64,000 bases of DNA. It comes from an uncultured Lachnospiraceae bacterium. GTDB lineage: Bacteria > Bacillota > Clostridia > Lachnospirales > Lachnospiraceae. The position numbers and the translations under genes are program-made. Position 1 is the first letter of the stretch; each line of letters begins with the position of its first letter. This document shows positions 15,293-24,346 of the stretch, piece by piece. A model generated the notes under the pieces. It was given only the letters and a program-made list of their open reading frames with translations, searched no databases and was not told where the DNA came from. The DNA is taken from the NCBI GenBank assembly GCA_910588965.1, contig CAJUSO010000016.1, positions 1-64,000 on the forward strand, given 5' to 3'.

Positions 15293-16702
15293 ATGGGAGG
15301 CTTTTTTGGCGTTGCTTCAAAGAAAAATTGTACTTTGGAGCTCTTTTACGGAGGAGATTACCATTCACACCTTGGGACTAGGCGTGGGGGGATGGCTATG
15401 TATGGGGAACAGGGATTCCAGCGGGCAATCCACAATATTGAGAATTCCCCCTTCCGCACGAAGTTTGAGAAGGATGCGGAGGAACTGGAAGGCCATCTGG
15501 GCATTGGCTGCATTTCTGATTATGAACCCCAGCCCCTTCTCATCCAGTCCCATTTGGGCAGCTTTGCAATCACTACGGTTGGGAAGATTAACAATTTGGA
15601 CGCATTGCTCAAGGAGACATACCAGGATGGGCGTTCCCATTTCCAGGAAATGAGCGGCGGGCAGATTAATGCCACAGAATTGATTGCTTCCCTCATCTGC
15701 AAGGCGGACAGCCTGGTGGAAGGCATCCAGTATGTACAGGGGCTGGTGGACGGCTCCATGACCATACTGCTGATGACAAAGGATGGGATTTATGCGGCCA
15801 GGGACAAGTATGGCAGGACGCCGGTGGTCATTGGGAAGCGGGAGGATGGGTACTGCGTTTCCTTTGAGAATTTTGCATATATCAACTTGGGCTTTACCCA
15901 TGACAGGGAGCTAGGGCCGGCAGAGATTGCGCTGGTGACGGCTGAAGGGGCAGAGACAGTCAGCCCGCCTGGGGAGGAGATGAAGATGTGCTCTTTCCTG
16001 TGGGTGTATTATGGCTACCCCACGTCTTCTTATGAGGGGGCCAGCGTGGAGGAGATGCGTTACCGCTGCGGCGGCATGCTGGCAAAGCGTGACGGCAGCC
16101 AGGTAAAGCCGGATATGGTAGCCGGTGTGCCGGATTCCGGGATTGCCCATGCCATTGGGTATGCAAATGCGTCCGGCATCCCCTATGCAAGGCCTTTCAT
16201 CAAGTATACGCCTACCTGGCCCAGGTCCTTTATGCCTACGAACCAAAGCCAGAGGGATTTGATTGCCCGTATGAAATTGATTCCGGTACAGTCCCTGATT
16301 GAGGGGAAAAAGCTGCTGCTGATTGATGATTCCATCGTACGGGGGACACAGCTGCGGGAGACCACGGATTTTTTGTACCGCAGCGGGGCTAAGGAAGTCC
16401 ATATCCGGCCTGCCTGCCCGCCGCTGCTGTATGGGTGCAAATACCTGAATTTTTCCCGGTCAAAATCAGATTTAGACCTGATTACCAGGCGGATTATCCA
16501 GGAGCGGGAAGAGGAAGTAACGCCAGAGGTGCTGGCAGAGTATGCAGACCCAGGAAATAAGAAATACGATGAGATGGTAGGGGAAATCCAAAAACGGCAG
16601 AATTTTACCACCCTGCGCTTCCACCGGCTGGATGATTTGGTAGAGTCGATTGGGATTTCGCCCTGCAAGCTGTGTACGTATTGCTTTAATGGGAAAGAGT
16701 AA
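15293..16702 (+). CDS. PurF-like amidophosphoribosyltransferase lacking the N-terminal Cys
   Basis: 469 aa with full PurF architecture: an N-terminal Ntn-type glutaminase fold (GGDYHSHLGTRRGGMA, later SHLGSFAITTVGKINN) and a C-terminal phosphoribosyltransferase domain with an intact PRPP loop LLIDDSIVRGTQL. Cysteines matching the Fe-S ligands of B. subtilis PurF are present (MCSFLWVYY, YGCKY, CKLCTYC). The striking feature is the N-terminus. The true enzyme begins Met-Cys, the Cys being the glutaminase nucleophile. Here it is MGGFFGV, and no alternative start supplies a Cys. It should lack glutamine amidotransfer and may use ammonia or have another role. AAGGAG precedes the ATG. It is not in a purine operon. 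Confidence 0.87.
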   Translation: MGGFFGVASKKNCTLELFYGGDYHSHLGTRRGGMAMYGEQGFQRAIHNIENSPFRTKFEKDAEELEGHLGIGCISDYEPQPLLIQSHLGSFAITTVGKINNLDALLKETYQDGRSHFQEMSGGQINATELIASLICKADSLVEGIQYVQGLVDGSMTILLMTKDGIYAARDKYGRTPVVIGKREDGYCVSFENFAYINLGFTHDRELGPAEIALVTAEGAETVSPPGEEMKMCSFLWVYYGYPTSSYEGASVEEMRYRCGGMLAKRDGSQVKPDMVAGVPDSGIAHAIGYANASGIPYARPFIKYTPTWPRSFMPTNQSQRDLIARMKLIPVQSLIEGKKLLLIDDSIVRGTQLRETTDFLYRSGAKEVHIRPACPPLLYGCKYLNFSRSKSDLDLITRRIIQEREEEVTPEVLAEYADPGNKKYDEMVGEIQKRQNFTTLRFHRLDDLVESIGISPCKLCTYCFNGKE

Positions 16703-16779
16703 AAGGGGAAGGATGCTGCCAGGGCTCCTTGGCAGCAGGCACATGGTAAGGCAGGGATTGCCAGTATGGAGGTTGGGAT

Positions 16780-18030
16780 ATGGGATTTACATTAGAGGAA
16801 ATTGGGCAGAAGGCCAAAGCGGCAGAAGGGATACTCCGGACACTGCCTACGGGCCGGAAGAATGAGGGATTGGAACGGGCGGCAGAGGCTTTGGTGGGGC
16901 GGCAGGACATGCTCCTTGAGGCCAATGCCAAGGATATAGAGGCAGCAAAGGAAAGCCATATGGCCCAGGGCCTTTTGGACCGCTTGCTGCTGACAGAGGA
17001 AAGGATTGGGCAGATGGCAGAAGGGCTCTGCCAGATTGCAGGGCTTGAAGATCCAGTGGGGGAGGTGCTGTCCATGCGCCGGCGTCCCAATGGGCTTGAG
17101 ATTGGCCAGAAAAGGGTTCCCCTGGGCGTAATAGGGATTATCTATGAATCCAGGCCTAATGTGACGGCAGATGCTTTTGGCCTGTGCTTTAAGGCAGGCA
17201 ATGCAGCGATCCTCCGCGGCGGGAGGGACGCCATCCATTCCAACCAGGCAATCACGGAAGTGCTGCAGGGCGCCCTGGGGGAATGCCAGGTGCCGGCAGA
17301 CGCCATCCAGCTGATTACGGATACCAGCCATGAGACAGCGGAGAAGTTTATGAGGCTGAACCGGTATGTGGATGTGCTGATTCCCAGGGGGGGCGCAGGG
17401 CTGATCCGTACCGTCGTGGAGAAGGCCACGGTGCCCGTGATTGAGACTGGGACCGGGAACTGCCATATTTATGTGGATGAGACGGCAGACCTTGGCATGG
17501 CGGTGGATATTATCTTCAATGCCAAGACCCAGAGGATTGGCGTCTGCAATGCCTGCGAGTCCCTGGTGGTCCATGAGAAGGTGGTGGACGCGCTGCTGCC
17601 CCGCCTTGCGGAGAAGCTGGAGGAAAAAAAGGTGGAACTGCGGGGGGATGCTGAGAGCCGGAAGGCCTGCGGCAGTATCTTGCCGGCGGAGGAGGAGGAC
17701 TGGGGCAGGGAATACCTGGATTACATCCTGTCTGTCAAGACGGTATCAGGCATTGACGAGGCCATTGCCCATATCAACCGATACAATACCGGCCATTCCG
17801 AAGCCATTATTACCAGGGATTATGGAAATTCCAGGAAGTTCCTGGACGGGGTGGACGCAGCGGCTGTGTACGTGAATGCCTCCACGCGGTTTACGGACGG
17901 CTTTGAATTTGGCTTTGGCGCAGAGATCGGCATCAGCACCCAGAAGCTCCATGCCAGGGGGCCTATGGGCTTAAAGGAACTGACCAGCACCAAATATATT
18001 ATTTATGGGGAGGGGCAGGTACGCCCATAA
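16780..18030 (+). CDS. proA: Gamma-glutamyl phosphate reductase
   Basis: 416 aa, the usual ProA length. It reduces glutamyl-5-phosphate to glutamate semialdehyde with NADPH in proline synthesis. Evidence includes the aldehyde-dehydrogenase fold with the active-site Cys in RIGVCNACESL, the PLGVIGIIYESRPNVT segment, LIPRGGAGLIR, and the C-terminal STRFTDGFEFGFGAEIGIS block. A separate proB lies at 10684, outside an obvious shared operon. Confidence 0.95.
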   Translation: MGFTLEEIGQKAKAAEGILRTLPTGRKNEGLERAAEALVGRQDMLLEANAKDIEAAKESHMAQGLLDRLLLTEERIGQMAEGLCQIAGLEDPVGEVLSMRRRPNGLEIGQKRVPLGVIGIIYESRPNVTADAFGLCFKAGNAAILRGGRDAIHSNQAITEVLQGALGECQVPADAIQLITDTSHETAEKFMRLNRYVDVLIPRGGAGLIRTVVEKATVPVIETGTGNCHIYVDETADLGMAVDIIFNAKTQRIGVCNACESLVVHEKVVDALLPRLAEKLEEKKVELRGDAESRKACGSILPAEEEDWGREYLDYILSVKTVSGIDEAIAHINRYNTGHSEAIITRDYGNSRKFLDGVDAAAVYVNASTRFTDGFEFGFGAEIGISTQKLHARGPMGLKELTSTKYIIYGEGQVRP

Positions 18031-18072
18031 GAAAAGGGCGTAGGCGAGGCATACAACGGTTACAGATACAAT

Positions 18073-18651
18073 ATGGAGAAAAATATGGAAGCGGTGTACC
18101 AGATATTGACAGAAGGGCAGATTGACCGTAAGCTGTTTTCCCATTTCAGCCGCCGCCAGGTAGTGAAGCGGTGCTGGCGCAAGGAGGACGGAGAATGGAA
18201 GCTTAAGGACATCCCCTTTGTAGATGATTGGAATGAGGAAGATTATGGGTTCTTGGTAAAGTGCCTGAGAAATACAATTGATACAGGCGGGTTTGTATTC
18301 GGCGTATTTTATGGAGGCGCCCTGATTGGGTTTGCTTCTGTGGAAAGCAGGCTTTTTGGGTCCAGCCGGCAATATGTGCAGCTATCCTGCATCCATGTAT
18401 CCAGTGAATACCGCGGGAAAGGGATTGGGCGTAAGCTGTTCCAGTGCGCGGTAATGGCCGGGCGGAAGCTTGGGGCCAGGAAACTCTACATCTCAGCCCA
18501 TTCTGCTGAGGAAACCCAGGCATTTTACCATGGCATGGGCTGCGTGGAGGCCAGGGAATACGACAAGGGGCTTTCTGAAGCAGAGCCCTGTGACTGCCAG
18601 ATGGAATATCCATTACTGGCAAGCCAATCACAAAAGGAGATGAATCTATGA
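18073..18651 (+). CDS. GNAT family N-acetyltransferase
   Basis: 192 aa. The acetyl-CoA binding motif is visible as HVSSEYRGKGIGRKLFQ near residue 120, preceded by LSCI and followed by ARKLYISAHSAEETQAFYHGMGC, a typical GNAT C-terminal half. The acceptor substrate is unknown. It overlaps the next gene by 4 nt, pointing to an operon with the PRiA4-type gene. Confidence 0.8.
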   Translation: MEKNMEAVYQILTEGQIDRKLFSHFSRRQVVKRCWRKEDGEWKLKDIPFVDDWNEEDYGFLVKCLRNTIDTGGFVFGVFYGGALIGFASVESRLFGSSRQYVQLSCIHVSSEYRGKGIGRKLFQCAVMAGRKLGARKLYISAHSAEETQAFYHGMGCVEAREYDKGLSEAEPCDCQMEYPLLASQSQKEMNL

Positions 18652-20315
18652 TTTCAGAAAAGTTATATGAACTTGCATTTGAATATAAGAAGGCAAAGCT
18701 ATGGAAAGCCCTTTGGGATGCGGAGCTCTTTGCCATAAAGCTGTCAGGCGGCAGGATTGGCTATGTCAGCGTTGCAGGGGCAAGGGGGGATTACTGCGCC
18801 CTTGCGCTGTATATCGGGGAAGAGGGGATTGGGAACTTCCGCAATATTATGGAAGCAGACAGTTTCAGCATCACATCCATGGAATTCCAGGAGCGCCTCC
18901 TGATGCAGAAGAGCCTGCAGTGCGCATTTGAGGGAAGGGACAGCTTAAGCAGCCAGGAGCAGGAAGAAGCCAAGCAGTATGCCCGCACCCATGGGATAAG
19001 GATATCTGGCAAAAATGCATACCCCCAATTTTTGAAATATGAGCCGTTCCGCTGCCCATGGCATATCCAGGACAAGCAGGATCAGGAAGATCTCTGCGCA
19101 GCCTTGGAGGCAGCCCTGGAGGTTGCCAGGCTTTTGGAAAGCAAGCAGCCCCTGGAACTGGGAATCGAGCCGATTAGCGATGAGACAGAAGAAGTCCCCA
19201 TGCTGGTATGGGAAGATGGCAAATTTGAGTGGGGCTCTGCCAGCCTCCCCCAGGGGAAGGAGATGGAATGGCCAGAGCCTGAGGTAACCAATGATATTGC
19301 CATTGCCAACCTGAAGAAAATCAAGAAAGCCGGGACATGGGAATGCGAGCTAATCCGCAGCCCAGAACCTGTGCAGGACGACGAGGACAAAAATGGGGCG
19401 CCTATCTTCCCACTTGTCATGCTGGCAGTGGATTCTGTGACGGAATATATCCTCCCTGTTTCACCCGTCATCCATTATGAAGAAAGGCCGCAGGAGCTCC
19501 TGAACCTGTTTATGGAAGGGCTTTTGATGGTAAAGGTCTGCCCCAAAGAGCTGAAGGTACGGGATTTGCGCACCTATGGGTTTGTCAAATCCTTTTGCAG
19601 CAGGATGAAGATAAAAGTAAGCATCGAGGAAGGCCTGCCTGCGCTGGACCAGGCGGAGAATGCTTTTTTCCAGCGGTTTGGGGGAGGCAGCAGCAGGGCG
19701 ATGGATGAAGCCATGGAAATTTTAAACGCCATCCTGGAATTGGAACCCAAAAACTTAAAAGATTTGCCGGAAGAACTGGTGGGGCAGCTTAAGCTTATGG
19801 TGTCCCAAGGCCTTCTGCCGGATGATATGGCGGAGAAAATCAACCGTATTTTTAAATTTGACACCCCAAAATCCAGTAAGATTACGGAATTTGAGCCAAA
19901 AGCGAATGCGGCGAGCCAGTCTTATGTCATCAGCGTCTCCCTTTACCCAGGGTGTTACCGCCATATCCAGATATCTGGGGGCAGTACCTTGGAGGAACTG
20001 CACTTGGCCATCCAGGAGGCATTTTCCTTTGATAATGACCATGCTTATGCTTTTTTCATGGACAATGCCAAATGGAGCAGGAACGACTGCTATTATGCAG
20101 AAGGCATAGAAGAGGGGTACCGTACCGCCAATCAGTATTCCCTGGAACAGGTGGGTATGGAAAAGGGAAAGCGGTTTAAGTACATCTTCGATTTTGGGGA
20201 TGAATGGACGTTCCAGTGCAAGGTGCTGCGTGTCCAAGAAGGGGGTATGCAAGGCGCAAAAGTCATCAAAGCCGTAGGCGACGCGCCGGAACAGTACCCA
20301 GAAGGGGAGGGATAA
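18648..20315 (+). CDS. Large protein with C-terminal PRiA4_ORF3-type domain
   Basis: 555 aa, soluble. The last ~140 residues (YVISVSLYPGCYRHIQISG, TLEELHLAIQEAF, HAYAFFMDN, FKYIFDFGDEWTFQC) match the plasmid pRiA4b ORF3-like domain (PF07929), identified by its DFGDxW signature. The first ~400 residues contain an acidic DUF-like module (IGYVSVAGARGDYCALALYIG) that I cannot name precisely; similar two-part proteins are common in Clostridia. No catalytic motif is clear. It is translationally coupled to the GNAT gene upstream, and a small DUF gene begins 2 nt after its stop. The role is unknown. Confidence 0.7.
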   Translation: MISEKLYELAFEYKKAKLWKALWDAELFAIKLSGGRIGYVSVAGARGDYCALALYIGEEGIGNFRNIMEADSFSITSMEFQERLLMQKSLQCAFEGRDSLSSQEQEEAKQYARTHGIRISGKNAYPQFLKYEPFRCPWHIQDKQDQEDLCAALEAALEVARLLESKQPLELGIEPISDETEEVPMLVWEDGKFEWGSASLPQGKEMEWPEPEVTNDIAIANLKKIKKAGTWECELIRSPEPVQDDEDKNGAPIFPLVMLAVDSVTEYILPVSPVIHYEERPQELLNLFMEGLLMVKVCPKELKVRDLRTYGFVKSFCSRMKIKVSIEEGLPALDQAENAFFQRFGGGSSRAMDEAMEILNAILELEPKNLKDLPEELVGQLKLMVSQGLLPDDMAEKINRIFKFDTPKSSKITEFEPKANAASQSYVISVSLYPGCYRHIQISGGSTLEELHLAIQEAFSFDNDHAYAFFMDNAKWSRNDCYYAEGIEEGYRTANQYSLEQVGMEKGKRFKYIFDFGDEWTFQCKVLRVQEGGMQGAKVIKAVGDAPEQYPEGEG

Positions 20316-20316
20316 T

Positions 20317-20697
20317 ATGCAGTATAGTGATGAGAAGGACTACCTCATGCGGATGATAAAAGAGGCTGCAAGGGTTATCTTTTCCGTAGTCCTGGGCAAG
20401 GGCTATACGCAGGTTGAGCCAGAAAAAGAGGGAAAATATGAGGTTTCTGGGAGGAAGCTGGATTCTTACCGTGACATGGTGGACCAGGGAAATATCAACG
20501 AGGCAGAAAACTTGCTGCTGGAAGAAATTGATTATAAGAATAAGGACGAAGTTGCGGCAGCCGTGCTGCTGTACCAGTACATCGGGGAAAAGGAAGATGC
20601 CTTTTTAAAAGCGAACGGCTATTCCAGGGAAGAAGCGCTGGAAGGCCTGAAGCAGCTTGCGCAAGAAGCAGGCTATCCCGGTGTCTGGGATGCCTGA
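20317..20697 (+). CDS. Small conserved protein (DUF6483-like)
   Basis: 126 aa, predicted mostly helical: DEKDYLMRMIKEAARVIFSVVLGK at the start, then DMVDQGNINEAENLLLEEID, which looks like a TPR-type helical pair. I think this is the DUF6483-type family seen in Lachnospiraceae, but this is from memory and uncertain. It starts 2 nt after the preceding stop and is clearly part of the GNAT/PRiA4 operon. No function can be assigned. Confidence 0.65.
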   Translation: MQYSDEKDYLMRMIKEAARVIFSVVLGKGYTQVEPEKEGKYEVSGRKLDSYRDMVDQGNINEAENLLLEEIDYKNKDEVAAAVLLYQYIGEKEDAFLKANGYSREEALEGLKQLAQEAGYPGVWDA

Positions 20698-20724
20698 TTG
20701 GGACAGAAAGGGGAAGCCGGGAGC

Positions 20725-22203
20725 ATGTACCATGAGATAGATTTGGATAAGGTTTCTTTGAGCCAGGGGCCGCCGCAGGAGGAGCCTGGCCGTCAGTATT
20801 ATTTTATGGCGGAATGCCGCCAAGCGGTAAAAGAACTGGAGGGGAAATTGGGGCGCCGCCCGACTTTTTTTGCCCAGACCTTTGGATGCCAGATGAACGC
20901 CCGGGATTCAGAAAAGCTGTCTGGCATCCTTACGTCTGTCGGCTATGCCCGGGCGGACAGCGAAGAGGCAGATTTTGTGATTTACAATACCTGCACCGTC
21001 CGGGAAAATGCCAATAACAAGGTATGGGGGCGCCTGGGCTACCTGAATGCCGCCAAAAAACGCCTCCCCCATATGAAAATCGCCCTTTGCGGCTGCATGA
21101 TGCAGGAGCCGGAGGTCATTGAGAAGCTGAAGAAAAGCTATCCTTTTGTCAGCCTGGTCTTTGGGACCCACAATATCTATAAATTTGCAGAATTGCTCTC
21201 CCTGGCCTTGAAGCAGGAGGAGGCTGTCATTGACATTTGGCAGGAGACCGACAAGATTGTGGAGGATTTGCCCATAGAGCGGAAGTATCCTTTCAAATCT
21301 GGGGTCAATATCATGTTTGGGTGCAATAATTTCTGCAGCTACTGCATCGTGCCCTATGTGCGCGGCAGGGAGCGCAGCCGCAGGCCGGAGGACATTATCC
21401 GGGAAATACAGGACCTGGCAGGGGACGGCGTGGCTGAGGTAATGCTACTGGGGCAGAATGTCAATTCTTATGGGAAAAACCTGGATCCCCCTACCACATT
21501 TGCAGATTTGCTCCGGGAAGTGGAGAGGGTGGAAGGCATTTCGCGCATCCGCTTTATGACCTCCCATCCCAAGGACCTGTCCGATGAGCTGATTGAGGTA
21601 ATGGGCGCTTCCAAGAAAATCTGCAGGCACCTGCACCTTCCCCTGCAGTCTGGCAGCAGCCGTATCCTCAAAGAAATGAACCGGCGCTATGACAAGGGGC
21701 AGTATCTTGCCCTGGTGGCGAAAATCCGCAGGGCTATGCCGGACATTGCGCTGACAACGGATATTATTGTAGGGTTCCCAGGGGAGACAGAGGAGGATTT
21801 CCTGGAAACGATGGACGTGGTGCGTAAGGTAGGCTTTGAAAGCGCCTTTACCTTTATTTACTCCAAACGCACAGGGACGCCTGCAGCCGCCATGGAAGGG
21901 CAGGTGCCGGAGGATGTGGTCAAGGAGCGCTTTGGGCGGCTGCTGGAAGAGGTACAGCGGATTGCAGCAGAGAAGGCAGGCGCTTTCACAGGGCGGATAG
22001 AGCCGGTGCTGGTAGAAGAGGTGAATGGGCAGGATCCCCGTCTGGTGACAGGGCGGATGGGGAATAACTTTGTGGTGCACCTGCCAGGGAATGAGGGGAT
22101 GGTGGGGAAAATCTTTGAGGTAGAACTGAAGGAATGCAGGGGGTTTTATTTTTATGGGGAGGTGGTTGGTTTTTCATGTATTCCTATATTAGGGGGGAAT
22201 TAG
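20725..22203 (+). CDS. miaB: tRNA-2-methylthio-N6-dimethylallyladenosine synthase
   Basis: 492 aa radical-SAM methylthiotransferase that modifies A37 of tRNAs reading U-starting codons. The UPF0004 domain holds three cluster cysteines (TFGCQMNARDSE, NTCTVRENANNK, ALCGCMMQEP). The radical-SAM motif is CNNFCSYC, followed by VPYVRGRERSR, and a TRAM domain closes the protein. I take the ATG at 20725, with a weak AAGGGGAAG upstream, over a TTG at 20698. The C-terminus overlaps the ruvA start by 28 nt, and the last ~15 residues differ from usual MiaB tails because the frame reads through the ruvA leader. Confidence 0.93.
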   Translation: MYHEIDLDKVSLSQGPPQEEPGRQYYFMAECRQAVKELEGKLGRRPTFFAQTFGCQMNARDSEKLSGILTSVGYARADSEEADFVIYNTCTVRENANNKVWGRLGYLNAAKKRLPHMKIALCGCMMQEPEVIEKLKKSYPFVSLVFGTHNIYKFAELLSLALKQEEAVIDIWQETDKIVEDLPIERKYPFKSGVNIMFGCNNFCSYCIVPYVRGRERSRRPEDIIREIQDLAGDGVAEVMLLGQNVNSYGKNLDPPTTFADLLREVERVEGISRIRFMTSHPKDLSDELIEVMGASKKICRHLHLPLQSGSSRILKEMNRRYDKGQYLALVAKIRRAMPDIALTTDIIVGFPGETEEDFLETMDVVRKVGFESAFTFIYSKRTGTPAAAMEGQVPEDVVKERFGRLLEEVQRIAAEKAGAFTGRIEPVLVEEVNGQDPRLVTGRMGNNFVVHLPGNEGMVGKIFEVELKECRGFYFYGEVVGFSCIPILGGN

Positions 22204-22787
22204 TGGAAATACAGCAGGATTTTATTGTAGTGGAGGCAGGGCAGATCGGTTATGAAATCCGTATTCCGGCCAGTAGGATGGGCAGGCTTGCCAGGACGGG
22301 GCAGCCTGTGAAGGTTTATACCTATCTTCATGTGAAGGAAGGCCTGATGGAGCTGTATGGGTTTTTGAGCAGGGACGACCTGCATATTTTTAAGCTTTTG
22401 CTGGGGGTGAACGGGATTGGGCCGAAGGGGGCGCTTGCTGTTTTGGCGGCTTTGACGCCGGATGATTTACGGTTTGCTGTGCTGGGGGAAGATTTCAAGG
22501 CGATTGCAAAAGCGCCTGGGATTGGGAGTAAGACGGCACAGAGGATTGTCCTGGAACTGAAGGATAAGCTGGGTGCGGCATATCCTTATGCGAAGGAAGG
22601 GGAAGAAGGGCAGGGGAAGGGGGAGGATGCCTTGGCCCATGTGAAGGCTGAGGCGGTACAGGCCCTGGTGGCTTTGGGGTATTCTTCTTCTGAGGCCTGG
22701 AAGTCTGTCGGGAAGGCAGAAGCGGCAGCAGGCAGTTCTGTGGAAGAGGTATTGAAGCTTTCCCTGAAGCAGATGTCCGTTTTATAA
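22176..22787 (+). CDS. ruvA: Holliday junction DNA helicase subunit RuvA
   Basis: 203 aa. The N-terminal OB-fold (MYSYIRGELVEI, VHVKEG-like LHVKEGLMELYGF), two helix-hairpin-helix motifs (GVNGIGPKGALAVL and APGIGSKTAQRIVLELKDK) and a C-terminal RuvB-binding helix bundle (EAVQALVALGYSSSEA) are all present. RuvA recognises four-way junctions and recruits RuvB. The start overlaps the end of miaB. The usual ruvB partner does not follow. The next gene is plsX, with its own promoter between. Confidence 0.94.
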   Translation: MYSYIRGELVEIQQDFIVVEAGQIGYEIRIPASRMGRLARTGQPVKVYTYLHVKEGLMELYGFLSRDDLHIFKLLLGVNGIGPKGALAVLAALTPDDLRFAVLGEDFKAIAKAPGIGSKTAQRIVLELKDKLGAAYPYAKEGEEGQGKGEDALAHVKAEAVQALVALGYSSSEAWKSVGKAEAAAGSSVEEVLKLSLKQMSVL

Positions 22788-22865
22788 GGGGAGCCGGGGT
22801 TTTGGCTGTTCTGTGCCCGGCGGCTGGTATCAGGAAAAGCCTTCCCTCATTTTTTCATTTACATA

Positions 22866-22894
22866 TTGATTTATCCCAGTACTTATAGTATATT
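22866..22894 (+). promoter_or_regulatory. Promoter of plsX-acpP(-rnc-smc) operon
   Basis: TTGATT and TATATT with a 17-bp spacer lie ~65 bp upstream of the plsX ATG in the only sizeable gap of this gene block. A palindromic CCAGGAATTCCCTTCCTGG-like stretch follows within the leader. Confidence 0.5.
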
Positions 22895-22959
22895 CTTAAA
22901 TAGGCATTCAGCAACCAGGAATTCCCTTCCTGGCTGCCAGGCCATAAGGAGGAAATCTC

Positions 22960-23982
22960 ATGCAGGAATTGATAAAGGTAGCAGTGGATGCCATGGGCGG
23001 TGATAACGCCCCGGCAGAAATGGTCCGGGGAGCCGTAGACGCTGTTACGCTGCGGCAGGATATTAAGGTATATCTGGTGGGCCGGCAGGATATCATCAAG
23101 GAGGAACTGGAAAAATGCGCCTACCGCGGTTCCCAGGTTGAGGTGGTGCACGCCCCAGAGGTGATCGAGACCGCAGAGCCGCCGGTCATGGCAATCCGTA
23201 AGAAGAAACAGTCTTCTATCGTGGTTGGCATGAATATGGTCAAAGACGGCAGTGCTGACGCTTTTGTATCCGCGGGAAGTTCCGGGGCAATCCTGGTAGG
23301 CGGCCAGGTTATCGTAGGCAGGATCAGAGGCGTAGAGCGGCCGCCCCTGGCTCCTTTGATCCCCACGGAAAAAGGCGTCTCCCTTCTCATTGACTGCGGG
23401 GCAAATGTGGATGCCAGGGCATCGCATCTGGTCCAATTTGCCAAGATGGGCTCTATTTATATGGAAAACGTGCTGGGCGTGAAGAAACCCAAAGTGGCTA
23501 TCGTGAACATCGGCGCAGAAGAGGAGAAGGGCAATGCACTGGTCAAGGAGGCCTTCCCTCTGCTGAAAAACAGCCCGGACATCCATTTCGTGGGCAGCAT
23601 TGAGGCCAGGGACATCCCCCATGGGGAGGCGGACGTTATCGTAAGCGAGGCCTTTGTGGGGAATGTAATCCTCAAGCTATATGAGGGGGTAGGCGCTACG
23701 CTGATTGGCATGGTCAAACAGGGGATGATGGCGACCACCCGGAGTAAAATCGGCGCATTGCTGGCCAAGCCAGCCCTGAAGGAGACCTTGAAATCCTTTG
23801 ACGCCAGCCAGTATGGAGGGGCGCCGCTGCTGGGGTTAAAAGGCCTGGTGGTCAAGGCGCACGGCAGCTCCAAGGCACAAGAGATAACCAATTCCATTAT
23901 CCAGTGCGTCACTTTCAAGGAACAGGATATCAACGGAAAAATCAGAAAGAATATTGGAACAGCTCCAATGGAAGAAGAGTAG
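22960..23982 (+). CDS. plsX: Phosphate acyltransferase PlsX
   Basis: 340 aa. It makes acyl-phosphate from acyl-ACP for phosphatidic acid synthesis. The family opening VAVDAMGGDNAP is at residues 8-19, with SAGSSGAILVGG, RPPLAPLIPT and later SEAFVGNVILKLYEG and YGGAPLLGLKG. The length is typical. An AAGGAGG site precedes the ATG. acpP follows after 12 nt, the standard plsX-acpP arrangement. Confidence 0.96.
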   Translation: MQELIKVAVDAMGGDNAPAEMVRGAVDAVTLRQDIKVYLVGRQDIIKEELEKCAYRGSQVEVVHAPEVIETAEPPVMAIRKKKQSSIVVGMNMVKDGSADAFVSAGSSGAILVGGQVIVGRIRGVERPPLAPLIPTEKGVSLLIDCGANVDARASHLVQFAKMGSIYMENVLGVKKPKVAIVNIGAEEEKGNALVKEAFPLLKNSPDIHFVGSIEARDIPHGEADVIVSEAFVGNVILKLYEGVGATLIGMVKQGMMATTRSKIGALLAKPALKETLKSFDASQYGGAPLLGLKGLVVKAHGSSKAQEITNSIIQCVTFKEQDINGKIRKNIGTAPMEEE

Positions 23983-23994
23983 AAAGGAATTATC

Positions 23995-24225
23995 ATGGAA
24001 TTTGAAAAATTAAAAGGCATCATAGCAGAAGTATTGAATGTGGATGTAGGGGAAATCACAATGGATACCACGTTTGTGGACGATTTGGGAGCCGATTCCC
24101 TGGATATTTTCCAAATAATCATGGGACTGGAAGAAGAATTTGATATTGAGATCGCCAACGAAGAGGCAGAGAAGATCGTGACAGTTGGGGATGCGGTAGA
24201 GCAGATTAAGAATGCATTGAACTGA
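23995..24225 (+). CDS. acpP: Acyl carrier protein
   Basis: 76 aa acidic protein with the phosphopantetheine attachment Ser in GADSLDIFQIIMGLEEEF and the typical helix II/III residues. It carries growing acyl chains in fatty acid synthesis. It sits directly between plsX and rnc, as in many Firmicutes. Confidence 0.96.
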   Translation: MEFEKLKGIIAEVLNVDVGEITMDTTFVDDLGADSLDIFQIIMGLEEEFDIEIANEEAEKIVTVGDAVEQIKNALN

Positions 24226-24252
24226 TTGGTAAACATACAGCAGTAATAGAAT

Positions 24253-24306
24253 AAGGGTGTCTGAAAAGGAGAACACTTAAGCGTGCCCATTCAGGCGCCC
24301 TTATTT
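24253..24306 (+). terminator. Hairpin between acpP and rnc
   Basis: AAGGGTGTCTGAA pairs with TTCAGGCGCCCTT (13 bp, two G-T pairs), followed by ATTT. The structure fits an intrinsic terminator or attenuator separating lipid genes from rnc-smc-ftsY. Confidence 0.55.
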
Positions 24307-24346
24307 GCTATTATGCGCCTAATTATAGCGGAAAGGAGCCGTGGTT

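Noticed and set aside
22855..23622. 255-codon minus-strand frame opposite plsX
   Set aside because: Antisense shadow of an unmistakable PlsX gene.
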